From Blasia pusilla (lineage: Eukaryota > Marchantiophyta > Marchantiopsida > Blasiales), in the NCBI GenBank assembly GCA_050084515.1, contig CM114271.1, positions 54,870,001 to 54,934,000 on the forward strand: DNA of 64,000 bases, written 5' to 3'. A program made the position numbers and the translations under genes. Below, one piece after another: positions 26,301 through 39,122 of the stretch; positions within the stretch are counted from its first letter, which is position 1, and every line of letters starts with the position of its first letter. A model generated the notes under the pieces. That model saw nothing but the letters and a program-made list of their open reading frames with translations, did no database searches and was not told the origin of the DNA.

Positions 26301-26400
26301 GAGGAGGAGGAGCGTCGATGCTTCTTCGACCGTGAATGCGCGGCGGTGCAAACTCGCGAACCTCAGTTAGTCTCCGCTAGTTTGGAGGTGCCTCGGTATT
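23349..26400 (-). other. probable first intron and promoter of ClpS1
   Basis: No conserved coding sequence was recognised between the ClpS1 linker exon and about 25.6 kb. A GC- and CpG-rich patch at about 25.6-26.4 kb carries overlapping long open frames on both strands (minus frames 26162-25611 and 26254-25796). It is probably the promoter and first exon of ClpS1, but no frame with a clear start, transit peptide and phase-1 donor could be chosen. There is a run of 12 or more A at about 25509 and a G-rich/C-rich hairpin near 24902. Confidence 0.4.
24902..24920. repeat. short hairpin in a purine/pyrimidine tract
   Basis: GGGGAGC and GCTCCCC flank a five-base AACAC loop. The arms can be extended imperfectly because a G/A tract (from about 24881) is followed by a C/T tract (to about 24950). 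It lies in the probable first intron of ClpS1. A function is not implied. Confidence 0.5.
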
Positions 26401-29400
26401 TCTAGGCTCTAGCTGCTTTGGTCGTTGCCCATGCGGTCTAATGCTTGCGTAAGCTCGACACTCCTGGGGTGCTGAAATTCACTCGTTTGGAGATATTTTA
26501 TCATCTTAATCTTTCCGTGGGCACGAGAAAAAAAACACATCCATAAAGTTACGAGAGTGATTCGTTCGTAAAGTTTAAGAAACCCACCAAAGAGTGTAGC
26601 CGTCGATTCTCTCGTAGTTCTATAATTAAAAAAGGATTTTTTAGGATAGAAAATTTTCTTGTTAGCCTCATTAGGGCCCCGCTCAAAAACATTGGATGAA
26701 ACATCTTATTCGAACAAACCATGGAGAAGAGAGTAATTAACACAAACGTGCATAGGACACGTGGATAATCTAGATGGCTATGAAAAAAAATGATGAGCAC
26801 TTGTAGAAGCCGTAACAAGTGGAGCTATGATTATGACCACTATGTTTGATATGGTTAGAGTTTTGGAGTCACTCGTATGTCTATCTTTTTATATCATATT
26901 TGGTTGATTGTTAGAGTTCTATTGTATAGGTGTGGAATCATTAGGTTGTTCAATTGTATCTTTGTCCCGAGTTGTCAAATGTCCTTGAGGTCATCGCTAC
27001 AATGTCGAGGTGGATGCTCCTTGTGGCCTTACACCCAAACCTCATAGTTATAAAATTGCTTAAGAGCTTTTTCTTGTGTATTTCTCCAGATCTCCGGTGC
27101 GTTGGAATAAACACTTGACGAGATATCCCATACCAACTTATTCATCCTAAATGCATCTTGGACCCAACAGTTATGAACTCAAACATGAAGAATTCCTAAT
27201 TGCTCAATAGTTCTAAGCTAGGTTGCAATTTCCTTAGGAGTCCAATTCTTGTCAAAATTCAACTCTTCTCAAGTTTCATCCAACAATTGATTATTCTCTT
27301 CTAGGTTAAACACATCGTCATTTGACAAATCCATCAAAGCGCTTGCCTCGCTCTTGTAATTCATGCCTTGCTCATGAAACTATGCCACATTTTCATCCTC
27401 ATTTGCATTCACTAGAATTTTGATATTCCACATTAGTACACATTTGGTATGAAGATTGCCAATCAAAATGCCTATTAAGTGTACTTAAGATTTCAATCCA
27501 CATAATCTAGACTAGTATCATTGGAATATTGGATCTTGTGCCATCCCCAATATCCTTGGTCCTTTTTCACCTTCAACTTATAAAGTTTTTGGAGACCGAC
27601 ACGAAAAGTTGGTAGGAAACTGAGCCTTGTGCAATGGGATCAACTAAGGATCAAAGGCATGGAGATTTGTAAATAAACTAGATGTGGTTTCAAAAAGAAT
27701 TCACGAAAGGTGCAGTTGGTCAATTATTACCATAGAAGGCCAATAAGGCTTGCAAGCAAGTGTGAAGTGTATTTTTCACAACCATATCAACGTCTTGGTT
27801 TCACAACAAGATTGCACCCTTGACAACTCCCAAGATCTGATTTTCACATCCTGGTAACATGAAATGATTGTACTCAAGATAGTTCCCAAAATGGTCTCTA
27901 TGGACCTGGTTCCCAACTTTGAGCAGCCCTGTTAGGGCAGCTCAAAGCAACCCTGCAACACTTGTGACAATTAGGTGTTTAACGAAGCAGGTTTCCTCCT
28001 TAATACCCCATTGGGTTCTGACGATTTCCTATAACCCTTTTCCACAAATCCTCTTGCATTTTATTATAAATTTGTATAATTTTTCATCCCACAATGAATA
28101 CTAGAGCTAAAATTGTGACCAAAAACTTTGCTGTCACCGTGAGGCTGCCTTGTATAATTTTGGGCCGATCAAAGCTCGGCCATACAAATTCAAAATGGAG
28201 ATGGAAATAATGCCACAAGGTACATCCGACGGATTGAAGAGTTCAGGTGTGTTGGACACCATCAGGTCATTCCAACAGACGGAATTGTTTCTCACATCTA
28301 TTGCTGTGCGTGACTGGTGGCAAACAATTATGGCTTGCCAATTTCACATGACTCCTATCGACAGGGACGGCCGTTCTGCTCTATGGTCAGGCTTTGTGCA
28401 GCTCTAAAAGCACATACATATGTTGTTTAGACGTATGTATGTACTTATTAAAGCTGCACAATCTTGGACAGGAGATTCATTGAAACTGCAGCTACAAAAT
28501 GATTCCACTTATCCACTGACATTTGTGATGTGTACTGATGGCTATTATCCCGACTTCCTACTTACAATGGAGTGGCTCCATCGATCTAGACTCACACCTG
28601 TGGTAATTGAGATCATTATGTACTATGTTGAGGACATCATGAATTACAGCTAAGATTGTATTTAGCTTAGCTGTAAGTGAAGACACACATGTGTAACTAC
28701 GCATCCACATTCCATTAGGAAATAAACATCATCAGAGGTTCCAGTTCATGGGATTCTTGCAAGGGAGGCTAATGTTTGAACAATAGCCTGCTGCCACCAA
28801 CCATGATAAGATTTAATAGCCTCTCAAATATGGAAGATGAAGGTTTACAAGTTGCATCTGCTACCACATCCTGCCTCTCATCTACACCCTCAGCTTGGAT
28901 ATCCACATACTTCTCCCCATGGCTACAATGTCTTCGGTTTCCGTCCAAAGCCGCTCATGCTCCATTTGGATCCATCTTGGGTGTGGGAGGGGCTGTCTGT
29001 ACTTACTTTGGACGTAAATAGGAGGTGTTGTCGGTCGTTAGCTGTGGCCACTGCACCATCAAACGTATCGTACACTGCTTGAAATATCTTTCCCACAATG
29101 TACTAGGCAGCGTATGAGGCTCGTCCCACTTAATCTCAACCATTGTTTGATCTAATAGTACAAGCTTGACCTGCATTTTGTCCCATCCATGCTGCCTTGG
29201 AGGACAAGCAATCCCTTGATGGTGTACACACCTTAAGATCTGTAGTGCTTCCTTCCTTTCCTATTTACACTATGCAATCCTCCAATTCAAGGACTGTTAT
29301 CAAATATAGCCTGCCCCCCTCTCCACTATGAGGATGTATGCCACTATCAGCTCCTTCTTGGACAAAAGCCTATTTACACCAACAACTACGCAATCAACAA

Positions 29401-29730
29401 CCTTGATCACCTGCTCAGTAGTCACTATGATACCTTCTCAGGGCATTTCCCACGATAATTGCTTGCTTTCTTCTCTCCAATATCTGGCCATAATTCCAGA
29501 CAATCTACCAATTTCGTGTACAAGTACCCAGTAACTACTATCCGCTTGGTCATCATGCTCTACCAATGATCTTTCTCACAGCTAATGGCAACAGTCAGCC
29601 GGTCAAGCCCGAGAGTCAACCCTGAGAGTAGTTTCACAAATTCACTGAGCCAACCAGCCAGCCAAATTAATCCATAATAGATTAATGGATTCAATCGCTC
29701 GTGTGGTTGGCAAGGTGACATAGAATGAAA
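26400..29730. other. spacer between ClpS1 and the LBP gene
   Basis: Apart from one copy of a dispersed repeat at about 27090-27260, I see nothing I can name. Open frames stay under 90 codons, are present on both strands, and show no domain signature. Composition is moderately AT-rich. Confidence 0.5.
27090..27260 (+). repeat. dispersed repeat family, copy A
   Basis: It begins with CCAGATCTCCGGTGCGTTGG and continues with a ...TTATTCATCCTAAATGCATCTTGG block and a GTTATGAACTCAAACA block. The same order of blocks recurs at about 54803-55010 (+) and 63690-63920 (-), with strong divergence. The shared anchor is AGATCT(C/T)(C/T)(G/A)GTGCGTTGGA. It is probably part of a transposon or LTR of unknown type, since no coding sequence is attached. 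Confidence 0.5.
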
Positions 29731-32700
29731 TCACTGATCCATGAGATATTTAGCAACAATGCTGTTTGGCTTTTTCAACTCCTTGATAAAGCCTCCTTTG
29801 TAGTGTATATCGGTACACACAAGAAGGTAACCATCCTCATATCTCAAATCTGAATTTTCCAGTGTCACTCCAGCCACCACAGGGAGTGGGAAACCTCTTC
29901 TCAAATTGAGATTGAGTAAGGGAATGACAACATCTTTCACGATAGTCCGCACCGTTGCCTGCTTACACCCAGCAATCCATAGTCCCACTTAGCCTGGATA
30001 TAGAGATATCTCCTTCAAAAAGTATCTTCACCTAACAATCCTTTACATAATACACTGGCATGAGCAGCTACTTGTACAAAGAAATTCAAGAAAAAGTCCA
30101 CTGGCAATGTGACCTAGGTCATCCTGACGAGAAGATTTCCTCACCATTCAATTACCATACATCTTGCTCTCAATGACTAGGATAACACAATACTTTGGTT
30201 ATATGACAGAATTTTGTGACCACAATCACAAATTCTCATAAGTTATTCCGTGACATTGTCTTGACAGTTCATTGGCAACCTTTCAGACCCCAGCTCCCTC
30301 AAGGGAATTAAAAAAGGAATTCAAGCTAAGATGATGGCAGGGACATTCACAGATGCCCAAGAGAGAGGGACTACGCTTTTCTGCACCTTCGAACATACTG
30401 ATAACTGACTCGAAACCAATAGGAGAATCTACACATAAATAATACCCTACTTTCTTGGATAGGATGCTTGGATCTTGTATTGACACAGACTGCTGTATAA
30501 TACTGGGCAATACTGCTTATTAGGGTGGGGCAACAAAACTGCTACATCTGCTTGTTGGATGTGGTTCCATCTATACAAACCTTCATTTCCCAAGGAACTA
30601 GTATGATCATTTGTCTTTTAATTCCATTGAGCAGTAGGTACCTGATAAATACCACTCCCTCCCAATATTGCAATTCGATCAAATATAACATGAGTTCCCA
30701 CCAGATCATACCTGTACGAGATAAACGGGGAAGTTCCCAACTTCACTCCATTTCATTGCAACTGTAAGATCCTTTAAAGTAGCTTCCGCAGTGATATTGC
30801 CCTCCTCCAGACTTCCGATAGCATCCATGGAGACCATCTGCGAAAATTACTTCCAGTTAGAAATCCCTCTATTCTCATTAAATGAATATTCATGTAGGGT
30901 CGGCTCCAGCCCATGCTAACCCATACTCAGGTAAGACACAGGGTTCTGCCAAGAAGGGGTGAACTTAGGATATGGTAACAGCTGAGGTTTCTAAATCCAA
31001 ACCTCGATGCTTGAAATCTAACAGTTTTTGGAAGGTTTCTGGTTACAGTTTCCTTAATTTCCTTGTTGGCAAAAAAGCCATACAAAACAGATGAATGTTT
31101 GCCTTGTATTGTCCATAAAGTTGCAAGGGCCAATTACATTGAACACTTAGTTTGATTATTCACAAACAAGCCTTGTTCATCACACATCTTTAGAATGATA
31201 CGAAGTAGAATGAATGAATGCCTTTCATTGTCCATAAAACCATTAGAGCTGGGTAGAATTTGCATTTACTTACCAAATTGATGCAGGCAACTGGAACCAG
31301 ATCTTTTCCATCATCAACTTTGATTGTCATGTCTACCGTAGCTATTGCTGAAATTCCATCTCTGCTAAGATCAACTTTGGGTGGACCTGAGACTGCAAAG
31401 TTTAGAACCATATCCTCGTTTGGATATTTTTTATAAAGCTGAGGGATAATGTATTTCCAGCTGGCCGTGTTCAGATATTTTCTCCCAGGAAGCTCATCAA
31501 CATCCCACTGAAGGTATCCAGACTGAAAACCAACAGAAATATGATCAAGTTCAGGATGATAGCTGATAGTTATCTGGCATAAGAAGCACTCACCATTGGG
31601 CGAATTCTTAATCTTACTTGGAAATATTACGTTGAAAAATTGAACCTCTCCAGGACCATGGAGACTCCGTATACTGATATAAGCCAACATGATCAAACTA
31701 GAAAGGAAGGGGAATGATCTGAAGTAATAGCAGCAAAGTTTAAACGAATGACAAAGATAGCATCTCATGTGAGACAATGAAAGGAAAATCAGAAACAGAA
31801 CCAGACCGGAAATCGAAAAAGGAAAAAGGAAAAAAGAGAATAAGAATTGCAGGAGCTTCTTATCCTTGAGTGCAGTCACTGCTCCCACCAATTCTGACCA
31901 GTGGCTATGTATAGCATTCAAGGACAACCAGAATCCCAGGCAGTGAGAATAGAGTAAATAAGTCACATGGATGATTGGCGATATAACTCAATGGATGTTT
32001 CAAACACATTAGTGAAAGAAATGTTCTTGCACATCCAAGGGAGAACCTTTTCTTTCTGCTCTTAACAAAACTTCAGAAAAAGGTCGGGACAAGACTTGGA
32101 TGTAAGTTCATTCCTTGAATATTATAAGATCACAGTTTGACCACACACCTTGCCGTGGGTCCAAACTCTTCAAACTTGGAGTTACAGGCATCATGTATAT
32201 TTTACATTGAGAGCAAAGATACACTTCACATCATAAATATTTATACTCACGCAGGTGAACCTTCCATACTCTTCTCAATCCACCTGAAGTCTTTCCTGCT
32301 CAGAATTGACTTTTTCCAGGGAAAGGTGATAAAAGTAAGATCCCGTGCATGAGACGATGGATTACAGTCGAAAATGGAAGGTTGAAGAAGAAAATACTTT
32401 TATTTGAAAATAGCACGAGAGGTTCAGAGAAGAAAAGACAGGATGAACTCACATCATAATAAACAAAACCAGCTGAATTCAGAACGTAATCACTGAGCGC
32501 AATTGTCAGCATCTTCACAGATTGGTCACAAAATAGACCTGCTCGTATTTGTGTGTCCGGCTGGGGGTACTCTTTGGGTGAGTTCAGTGAGACAAACTCA
32601 CCCTTCGCACCCACACTCAAAAATGTGGGGCTCACCAGAGGACCCTGCACAACTGTAACATCTATGGCTGATGTGTCATCAATGGGTACGCGTCGAGGAA

Positions 32701-34537
32701 GGTCCAGAAGCCAAGAGTCCAGCTGCTCCGCACCACTTACTATTTGCTGTGTTATTTGCAACTCAATTGCACTTCGGATTTGATAATCAAACACATAAAC
32801 AAACCTGCATAATCAACAAAGGCACCACATCTAATTCGTGTGAGAGTGATACAATATTGCATGAGACAGCTCTCAAGTGATAACCCTCATGACAAAGCTT
32901 GCATAAGGAACCTAGTCTGCAAATCACTAACATATTAGGGACCTTTAGAGAAATAAATGTGACACATCTCCATGTAGATGACTCTCCGACTAGATTTTCA
33001 TTGCTTCTCTTCTGACTATTGTCTTACTGCCTCCAATCCTCTGCCCCCGTCCACTAACCTCTTCCAATAATCACTGTATGTGAACGCAAACAATGGTTGT
33101 CGACGGATCATTTTGACTAGGTGGACTTTGAGAACTTTTCATTTGGATAATTGCTTCTTAGCAAGGAATATGTCTTGGCCTTGTAGGAAGGTTCTTTGAA
33201 AATTTTGGTCAGGACACTGGCAAATTACGAGTATACCTGGTCTAAGTGCTACGGAAGTTTCACAACGTTTGACATACACACCATTGATATAGCCAGGATG
33301 CTCCTCCGTGCAGCTCGATTTTAAGATCCTCTATATACGTCCCACATTCTTCAACAACTAACCTAAGAGTTCCATTCGTTTCTGACAGGCTGAGGGTGGC
33401 TCCTGCCTGCATTCCTATCACCTGCATACCATTAAAAGGTTTCCAATCATCATCAGTGTCGTGAAGAGATTTGACTTCCCTTCACTAGAGTAACATCAGA
33501 AAACCCCTACGAGGAAAGGTCCATTCAGCTCAGACCTTGCAGTTGAGGCATGGTGCTGCAACCTCTTCCAAAACCCGTATAAGAGAATACAACCAAATCA
33601 CAGAAAAAATTTTCTCGTGTGGCACTCGATGGAGACCAAATTCACTGACACTTCTTCAAAATGAGGCAACTGTCCTAAACAAGTAGAACGGGAGACGACA
33701 TAGTTTCCACAACCAAATTTGTGGATTGAAATTTCGTCTGCAAAAAATCCTATATTAAGGGCAGAATGCTGTGTGGGGCTGAGATTAACAGACAATACTT
33801 TGTTTCCGAATTCTGAAAACAGATACCTTTACTTGAGCCTGCCCAACGTCGATAACAGGGAACGGAATATAGCTCGCTGTATACTCATACTTCCAGTCCA
33901 TCGCCAAGCTAGCCTTTATGCCTGAAGCGTATATCGTGACCCCTGTTTGACCTAAATCAATGGTGGAGTAAGGCACTTCTGCTCCCGAAAGAACAATTCC
34001 TGTGATAGCTGCATCGACGCGTCCCACAGGCGAGTTCACACGAGTATTGATGTCCGGAATTTTCAGAGGAGTCACCTCATCCAATATTTGATTGACCAGC
34101 ACCTCCTTGACGTACTCCAACCCTTGCTCTGACAGAGTGCCCTGAATTCCTGCGGTCCCTGGAGAATTGCTTTGTAACCTTTCAGACAAGTCGTCTATGA
34201 GACTTTCAGGGATAGCTGGTCTCCGCCTAAAACCCCTGTCATCTCTAATCGTTTCAGAAACGACGGACACTTTCCGAGACTTGTCCTGATTCTTTCCCGT
34301 GTTCATAACCCGCTTGATGGTCGTCAGATCCATTCCATTAGCAAGACCATTCCTGTTATCACCGAGAGTTTCTGAGATATCCGAATAAACCCCTTGTCGA
34401 TTATCCAAGCGCATACGTCTCCACAATCCCTCCCTCCCCTGGTGCTTGTGATTGCCATCAGAGGTCGTTGCAGAGCTGACAGACAAGAGACAAGTGAAGA
34501 GCACGAAGGGCACGACTTGCACCCAGCGTTCTCCCAT
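29731..34537 (-). CDS. LBP/BPI/CETP-family lipid-binding protein (plant LBR-like)
   Basis: Proteins of this family bind lipids or lipopolysaccharide in an extracellular or vacuolar setting. Plant members resemble Arabidopsis LBR proteins. Six exons on the minus strand (34537-33827, 33421-33282, 32804-32453, 31522-31274, 30837-30712, 29958-29731) join in frame to 601 residues. The start was chosen at Met-Gly-Glu-Arg-Trp because a hydrophobic signal peptide (VVPFVLFTCLLSVSSA) follows directly; an upstream in-frame Met would place it too far in. The BPI fold begins near residue 110 (SEQGLEYVKE). It continues with TGVTIYASGIKA, ECGTYIEDLKIELHGGASW, PRRVPIDDTSAIDVT, WKYIIPQLYKKYPNEDM and VPVACINLV, and ends GFPLPVVAGV...YLLVCTDI, as in both BPI halves. 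About 85 residues between signal peptide and fold are Arg/Asp/Asn-rich and match nothing I know. All splice sites are GT-AG. Confidence 0.9.
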
Positions 34538-35880
34538 TTTTGCTTCTCGTTCAGCTCCGATAAACCGCATCGTCGCAAAGCTTGTCGTCCGTTTCCACTT
34601 CAAAATAAATTCCGACAAAGGCTACACACACTGCGATGGGCGATCGATCAAGAGGCAAAATCGAGCTCTAAGGACGATTGGCAAACCCAGTCGGTGCAGT
34701 TCATAACAAGAAGTGACGGGAAAATAAACCTCAGTCATTAGATTTGAGAGATCTCTTCTTAAAGGTTCAAGGCAGGTATCCAAATCCACAAACCATGAAA
34801 ATGATCAGAAAGATTTCGAGGATCACATGGTCGGAGATCTCAAATATATAAATGAACCTTCCCCACCACTTCAAGGAGCTCCACTACAGTTGTCGACATC
34901 CTTGCCCAAACCAAAAGAGTGCTTGTCCACGAGTTTGTACGACTCGAGATGATCGAATGACTTCGCATCTGGAGCTCGGGAAGGGCCAGCTCAGAAGAAT
35001 CTCGAGTTCGCAGCCGGAGATGAATGATCCACGTGCAAAGAGCCAGATTGCATTTTCCCCACCCAAGGGTGCTCACACATCCACTCGAATGGCAATTCGT
35101 GACGAGACTTTACCTCCGGGCCTTCAGGGCAAAAGGAATCCAGCGAGTAATCAATTAGAAGCTCCGAAAGCCACTCCAGGTAGAATATGGACGATACTAC
35201 GATCAGTGCCGGCGTACATGTTGAAATGGATGCGGACGTACGTGGATCAACTGTCCAAACAGCGACTCGAGCCGAGGATACAATGATTTTCACCCGCTGG
35301 CGTGTACCTAGCATAAACCAACGGGCAAGCAGAGAGACGTTTGCCTAGGTGAGACGTGGTACCCACATGATGCGTGCGGCACACCCTCCTTTCGCTATCA
35401 CCGCAGAGCACTCCATTTCTAGACTACAGTCTCCGCTCCTCGATGTCCTCCGACTCCCGGTAAGGATCACTCCTCGACATCAACTACAGCTATGAAAGGT
35501 TCCTCTAGCCTTCCCATCCCTCGCACTCCCCCCATAGCCACTACATCCGTAAACCCCCGGCCGCACATCGCCTCGTTTGCTATTCTGGTAACAAGGATTG
35601 CACTTTATCCAAATTAAAGAAAAGCATCCCCCCCCCCCCCGAATGCGCTGCCCACTCCCTCTCTCTTCACATAAAGCTTCTCTCAAGAGGAAACGCAAAG
35701 CAGCTGCCTTTAACGGATCCATACGGTCCTCGACTCGCTCCGGATCGAAGGCAGGATTGACACACAGACTGCACGGGGTAATCTCCGTCTCCCTTTTAAC
35801 CCTCCGTGATTACTCAGTCCTACCGCTCCGACTCTGCCACTACGTGACAGCGGGCAGCGATGTTGACGTAGTTCAGAGAA
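34538..35880. other. upstream region of the LBP gene
   Basis: This holds the presumed promoter and 5' untranslated region of the minus-strand LBP gene, followed by mixed-composition DNA. A homopolymer of about 13 C lies at about 35628-35641. Open frames here (for example 34852-35286 +, 35314-34991 -) overlap on opposite strands and show no known domain, so I treat them as chance. Confidence 0.4.
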
Positions 35881-35882
35881 GC

Positions 35883-35954
35883 CGGAGCCGCTCCGTTTGA
35901 AGCCCGAGCGGCTCCGTCAGAGCCGACGGAGCCGCACGAACGAGTGCGGCTCCG
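35883..35954. repeat. cluster of three overlapping perfect hairpins
   Basis: CGGAGCCGCTC (35883-35893) pairs with 35906-35916. CGGCTCCGTC (35909-35918) pairs with 35925-35934. CGGAGCCGCAC (35927-35937) pairs with 35944-35954. All arms are perfect. The core GGCTCCG is shared, so alternative pairings are possible. More CGGCTCCGT/GGAGCCG copies follow up to about 36110. The block is GC-rich inside ordinary DNA. Confidence 0.85.
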
Positions 35955-36605
35955 GTTATCACCTGAACGTCGCCCGTCCGGAGCGCATTCTTCACCAGAC
36001 GAGAGGAACGGAGAGACTTCGATAGAAACTCGGATGGAAAACCCATCGGGTGATACAAAGGACCGGGGGGCAACGGAGCCGGGGTCGGTTCCGGCTCCGT
36101 TTGGGCGGCGCCGGGACGGACTCGGAATATTCGCTCAATACGCCTCCAAAGCAAACGGAGGCATATTGCCCGATGTGAATCGCATAACCGAACGGATGAA
36201 CGGACTGCTCGACTACTGTGTCGCAGCTCCATCTTCCGTTCACTGATGCGATCTTCCCGGCTGCCCCGCTCTGGGACCATCTCGTGGACGGATGGATCAC
36301 AACGGCGGCACGTCTTAGAAATACTTATACATCACAATAATGCTGGAGAGAACCCATCGCGATAAAAATAGAGAGGTTCTTCCCGTGATTAGAAAAAAAT
36401 AATCATAAAAGATTATGCCCTTGAGAAATGATTTGAATGATCACATGATCCGTTTGGCATGTACGTAAGTGCAATTTCTTTATCAAAGATATCAATAAGA
36501 AGAATTTTATTTCAACCAAATATTTTTTATCCATTACATTATGTGTCAAATGTCTCTTTTCATTTGAAAGCACATCACTTCCTATTGTGATATGTATTGC
36601 ATTTT

Positions 36606-38940
36606 TTATCCTACTCTTGACAATGCTATATGTAATTGACCGTGAGAAAAGATTGATTTAGGTAGAAAATTTTCTATCTTTTTCAAGGTTTGATTTTGAG
36701 ATTTATTGATAGTCATGGCAAAAGCGGGACGAATGGGAAATTGAAGTCTACGTAAATCAAAAGGTAAATCTGAGTCTGATGCAATCAATGGAATACGTGG
36801 AATAAAGACTCGATCACCAGTGTTTTTTCCTGTAATGATTTCGGCATCAGTGACATGTTGCATGAATCCACGAATCACCAACCGAGTTTCCTTGGCTTGT
36901 CCCTTTGAACCATTCAAATTCCGTAAAAGCATGATAGGTGCACCAATTTTCAAAGTTAAACGATGTGGTGGTAAACTTGATGGCAAGCAAGTATTGAAGA
37001 ATTCGGTCGGAGAAATATAACTCATTCCCTCATCCGGAATAGTATCAACACTAAGGTAAGTGTGTTCCTGCATAAAACAAAGATATGTCAATTAGAATAT
37101 TTATGCATAATACAATTAAAGAACACATGAGGAGAATGACATGAATATTACCTCTCTATGCAATCAAGACATGACTTCCGTATTGATGTCGTCAACCTCT
37201 CGATTTTTCGCTGTAAGAATTTTTGTATCTCTTAAAAAGTTAATGTCACAAAACTTTTCAGAATCATTTCCGTAGTTAATGTCAATAAGATCATTGATTT
37301 TCTTACTTTTAGTCACCATATCACTTGGCAATGTATGAAATCCTCTCCCAAATGAGCTTGCAAAGGCACACGACCCTCTCCAACCTCCAATAATCAATAT
37401 GCAAAAGCTTGTTGTTGTAAACGCATGTTCACTTCCAAATTTTGAACTCTCATATTGGTCATAAGCTTAATTACCCTCACATGAGACCATAAAGTTGACC
37501 TCTTTAATGTAGCTTGAATAATTTTTGGAAAATCTCCATGACGAACAACTGGCAAGACTTGATGAAAATTCCCACCAAAGACTATTAATTTTCCACCAAA
37601 CGGAATATTCCTCAAGTCTTCGCATACCACTCCCATCATATCTTGAAAGGATCGATTTACAGCCTCAAATGCATGGTGATGAGTCATAGGTTCCTCATCC
37701 CATATGATAAGCCAAGCCCTTTGAATCAAGCGCGCAGCTTCGCTATTAACACGTAGACTACAAAAACCGTACTCAAAGATATTAATATTTTTGGCAAGAT
37801 ATCTCTTTACTATGATAAAAGACTTACAAAGAAATGAACTAGACATATTACTTACTTACAAGTAGAATTTTCATCTATGTTGATGGGAATCTTAAAACAT
37901 GAATGCGTAGTGCGTCCTCCATCTAACAACAAAGCAACTATCCTCGATGAAGCAACAACTCAAGCTATGCCTCCGGCACCTTGAACACTCGCAAGAAGAA
38001 GATTGTATAAGGAGGTTTTTCCAGTTCCACCAAGTTCGTCAATGAAGAACAAATTTGATCCCAAAGTAATATCACCCACAAGGATGTTTTTGAGTTTATT
38101 GTGAAGAGCATCCCAAATCAACTGTTGTCCATCATTCAAAGTTTCCTCTCCTAGCCTAGCTCGTTCATATAAGTCATCTTGATCATATTGGAGCTCTTCC
38201 GCTTCCAAATAGGAATATAAAGATGAAGCTTGGAAATCCGCTTCGGGCATATCGGGAAAATCTGATAATCTTTTTCCTCGATCTTGCAAATGGTAGTGGA
38301 CTTCCAATAATGCTGTGTTAATAATTAAAGAATTTGGAGCAAGATCGGATATCCCTGTTTTCTGCATAAAGGCCACGATGGGAAAATAAGTCCAAAAGCA
38401 AAATCAGAAAATAACAATTATTATTAAAAAAAAAGATACGCAATTACCTCACATTGTTGATAGAGGATATCCTCAATGAGTGGGACCAAAAATTGACTCC
38501 ATAGTTGAGTAGGTTGGGTTGGTGTGTTATAAGCGAGAATAATAGCAAAGAGTTGACGCAACGCACAACATGTGCGGATTTTTGACGCTTCTTGAAAACA
38601 TGAGAATACTTCCCTATCATCCTCAAGAAACCCCATTTGAATAGCGGCCTCCTTAAATGTTGGATATAACACTCCGTGAACAGTTCTTAAGTATTCATAT
38701 ATAGTTGCGCCTCGAATATGATGAAGTAGCAACCGCAACCAATGTCGTTCTCCTTCACCTATATTTCAAAACTTGAATGCATTTTCTTAATACACCAAAT
38801 ATTGCAATGATCAAAAGGATGCTTTATATATATTTACATAATTTGTAGGTACATTGAGGAAATTGGAAATAAAAGTACCAAGGTGAGTAAGATATAAGCG
38901 ACCAATTGGATGCCCATACCCATTTCTCCTTTGAATTCTA
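36606..38940 (-). pseudogene. Helitron-type PIF1-family DNA helicase, broken
   Basis: Pieces on the minus strand follow the order of Helitron RepHel helicases. At about 38940-38740 is an IGRLYLTHLG-like segment. At 38738-38424 come RLLLHHIRGAT and HGVLYPTFKEAA. At 38376-37960 is Walker A (GGTGKTSLYNLL). Near 37700 is Walker B (LIIWDEEPM), then VFGGNFHQVLPVV, where the family usually has Asp for the Asn. At 37091-36606 come AFAMTINKSQ and HGQLHIALSRVG. Two intervals look like real introns: GTAAGTAA...TTTGTAG before the Walker B exon, and GTAATATT...TATGCAG before the last exon. In-frame stops (for example TGA in the segment before the last intron) and the lack of a Rep nuclease domain indicate a dead fragment. 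No TC/CTRR Helitron ends were identified. Confidence 0.8.
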
Positions 38941-39122
38941 CGAATCCATCTTTTTTTTTGCTCCAAGAAGGAGAATAAGAGAATGGTGTTACAAGAATTA
39001 TATTTTCAAAATGATGAAAATAATAAACTTTTATTGACCAAGAAATGGGGTTTGGAAAAGGAAAAAATATCCCTTTTTCCCCAAATTAATTAGGGACAAG
39101 ATATATTTATCTTGTTATATAT

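Noticed and set aside
28150-29082. Frames near 28.1-29.1 kb as exons of a further gene
   Set aside because: They are short, unmatched to any family, and not joined by convincing splice sites.
34852-35314. Opposed open frames of 107-144 codons upstream of the LBP gene
   Set aside because: They overlap on opposite strands and have no recognisable domain, typical of chance frames in mixed-composition DNA.
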